From positions 1 through 64,000 of the forward strand of contig NZ_POSN01000003.1 of assembly GCF_002994005.1 (NCBI RefSeq): 64,000 nucleotides of DNA. Reading direction: 5' to 3'. A model generated the notes under the pieces. It was not told where the DNA came from. It saw only the letters and a list, made by a program, of their open reading frames with translations, and ran no database searches. Both the position numbers and the translations under genes were made by a program. Positions 63,227 through 64,000 of the stretch are shown piece after piece (the first letter of the stretch is position 1; each line of letters opens with the position of its first letter). The stretch comes from Apilactobacillus quenuiae. GTDB taxonomy: Bacteria; Bacillota; Bacilli; Lactobacillales; Lactobacillaceae.

Positions 63227-63892
63227 TTATTGATTAATATAGTCCAATAATTGATACATAACTCGCTTATTTTCTTTAGGAACAGGATGGTTAATAATAT
63301 CAGAAGCACTCTGATTTAAAGCATTATCACAAGCATAATTCCCATCATTAACAACAATTTCTCTTAAATCTGTCTGCATTGGTTCAAAGTGAAATTGCAA
63401 TCCGATAATACGATGATTAATTACAAAACCCTGATTTTTCATCAAATCACTAGAAAACAACAATTTAGCTTGATTAGGTACTTCAAACATTTCACCATGC
63501 CAATGTAAAGCTGTTAATTTTTTAGGTAGATTATCTATTATATTAGTTTGTAAATATACGGGTGCCCAACCTACTTCCTTTACTGGAGAAGCAGAAATTC
63601 GATATCCCAAAGCTTTAGCTATTTGTTGTGATCCAAAGCACGCACCATAAATTGGAATAGCTTTTTCAATCGCTTCATGAATCAATGCGCGTTCTGCTTT
63701 AATCCAATCGTCCCCATCATTAGCACTCATTGGTCCACCTAATATTACTAACATATCAGTTTCATTAATATCAGGTAATTTGTGAAATTCATTAGGATGG
63801 TAAATATACATATCGTATCCATGATCTTCTGCCCATGAGCGAATTGATCCAGGGCCTTCATTAGATGCATGTTGTAAAACATTAATGCGCAT
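63227..63892 (-). CDS. Class I glutamine amidotransferase-like protein (GMP synthase-like)
   Basis: 221 residues. Motifs LVILGGPMSAND, IYGACFGSQQIAKALG with the nucleophile Cys, LHWHGEMFEVP and the catalytic His-Glu in GLQFHFEPMQ. A stand-alone amidotransferase domain with no synthetase attached; members act on glutamine or gamma-glutamyl compounds. Ribosome-binding site AAGAAGG. Not GuaA itself, which has a second domain. Confidence 0.9.
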   Translation of the reverse strand: MRINVLQHASNEGPGSIRSWAEDHGYDMYIYHPNEFHKLPDINETDMLVILGGPMSANDGDDWIKAERALIHEAIEKAIPIYGACFGSQQIAKALGYRISASPVKEVGWAPVYLQTNIIDNLPKKLTALHWHGEMFEVPNQAKLLFSSDLMKNQGFVINHRIIGLQFHFEPMQTDLREIVVNDGNYACDNALNQSASDIINHPVPKENKRVMYQLLDYINQ

Positions 63893-63913
63893 ATCAATTA
63901 CCTTCTTTTAACT

Positions 63914-64000
63914 TTATTTAATAATTTTTAACCAACGAGTATTCTCTGGTTTAAACATAACCCATAATTGTTTAGCAGTTTTATGATTTAATTTTAATAC
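63914..64000 (-). CDS. C-terminal end of an unidentified gene, cut by the window edge
   Basis: The minus strand is open from the right edge to a TAA at 63914, ending KPENTRWLKIIK. The start is outside the window. It lies 21 bp upstream of the amidotransferase gene on the same strand, so the two may form one operon. Too short to assign. Confidence 0.55.
   Translation of the reverse strand, partial: VLKLNHKTAKQLWVMFKPENTRWLKIIK

Noticed and set aside
1-64000. tRNA, rRNA, insertion sequence or prophage genes
   Set aside because: No cloverleaf, rRNA segment, transposase, integrase or phage structural gene was recognised in the window.

Overview
The window is AT-rich DNA from a Lactobacillaceae-type Firmicute. 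Evidence: strong AGGAG-type ribosome-binding sites, several TTG starts, T-box control of a BrnQ transporter, heme/menaquinone-dependent cydABCD with type II NADH dehydrogenase, and acetolactate decarboxylase. Two very large, Asn/Gln/Ala-rich secreted proteins stand side by side, as reported for flower- and bee-associated lactobacilli. My best guess is an Apilactobacillus-like genome. That is inference, because no rRNA or other phylogenetic marker is present.

Layout. 1-14.6 kb: two paralogous giant extracellular proteins on the minus strand. The left one runs off the edge; the right one is 3191 residues. Each has a KxYKxGKxW-like signal peptide, a beta-helix-like head and a long repeat stalk. 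The complete one ends in a basic, probably wall-binding tail. 14.9-20 kb: a membrane protein, a GNAT acetyltransferase, an LD-carboxypeptidase, a slipin-like SPFH protein with an RHH/NfeD-like partner, a DUF1722 plus pyrimidine-dimer glycosylase pair, and a secreted protein. 20-22.3 kb: a non-coding stretch with a duplicated hairpin module and a short ORF, then an Ile-type T-box leader and brnQ. 22.4-25.8 kb: a 42-residue peptide gene, LemA and TPM-domain (YgcG-like) proteins, a small membrane protein and a TPR-like protein.

26-27.8 kb: an HTH-ABC ATPase fusion, its permease and a 47-residue ORF. 27.8-29.5 kb: an EndA-like lipoprotein nuclease and PnuC. 29.8-32.6 kb: a tandem array of seven small paralogous four-helix membrane proteins, one of them frameshifted. 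32.7-37.9 kb: fumarase, a short TetR with a palindromic operator, a TauE/SafE permease, two CPBP membrane proteases and a PadR regulator. 38-42.4 kb: an EmrB/QacA-type MFS exporter divergent from padR across a 47-bp perfect palindrome, then an ABC-2/LytTR/DUF3021 operon.

42.5-51.7 kb: a respiratory island of menA-like prenyltransferase, ndh, cydA, cydB, cydD, cydC and a polyprenyl diphosphate synthase. No menaquinone head-group genes are in the window, so the chain probably uses imported precursors (inference). 51.9-64 kb: mostly ordinary genes: a C26 hydrolase with an APC permease, a methyltransferase, YdhK, a three-repeat secreted protein, budA, a PfpI-family protein, a BamE-like lipoprotein, an old yellow enzyme, an MFS exporter, a YdcF-like protein and a glutamine amidotransferase. 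A gene tail lies at the right edge.

The least explained parts are the giant-protein pair, the seven-gene membrane array, the HTH-ABC fusion operon and the 20.1-20.5 kb module.
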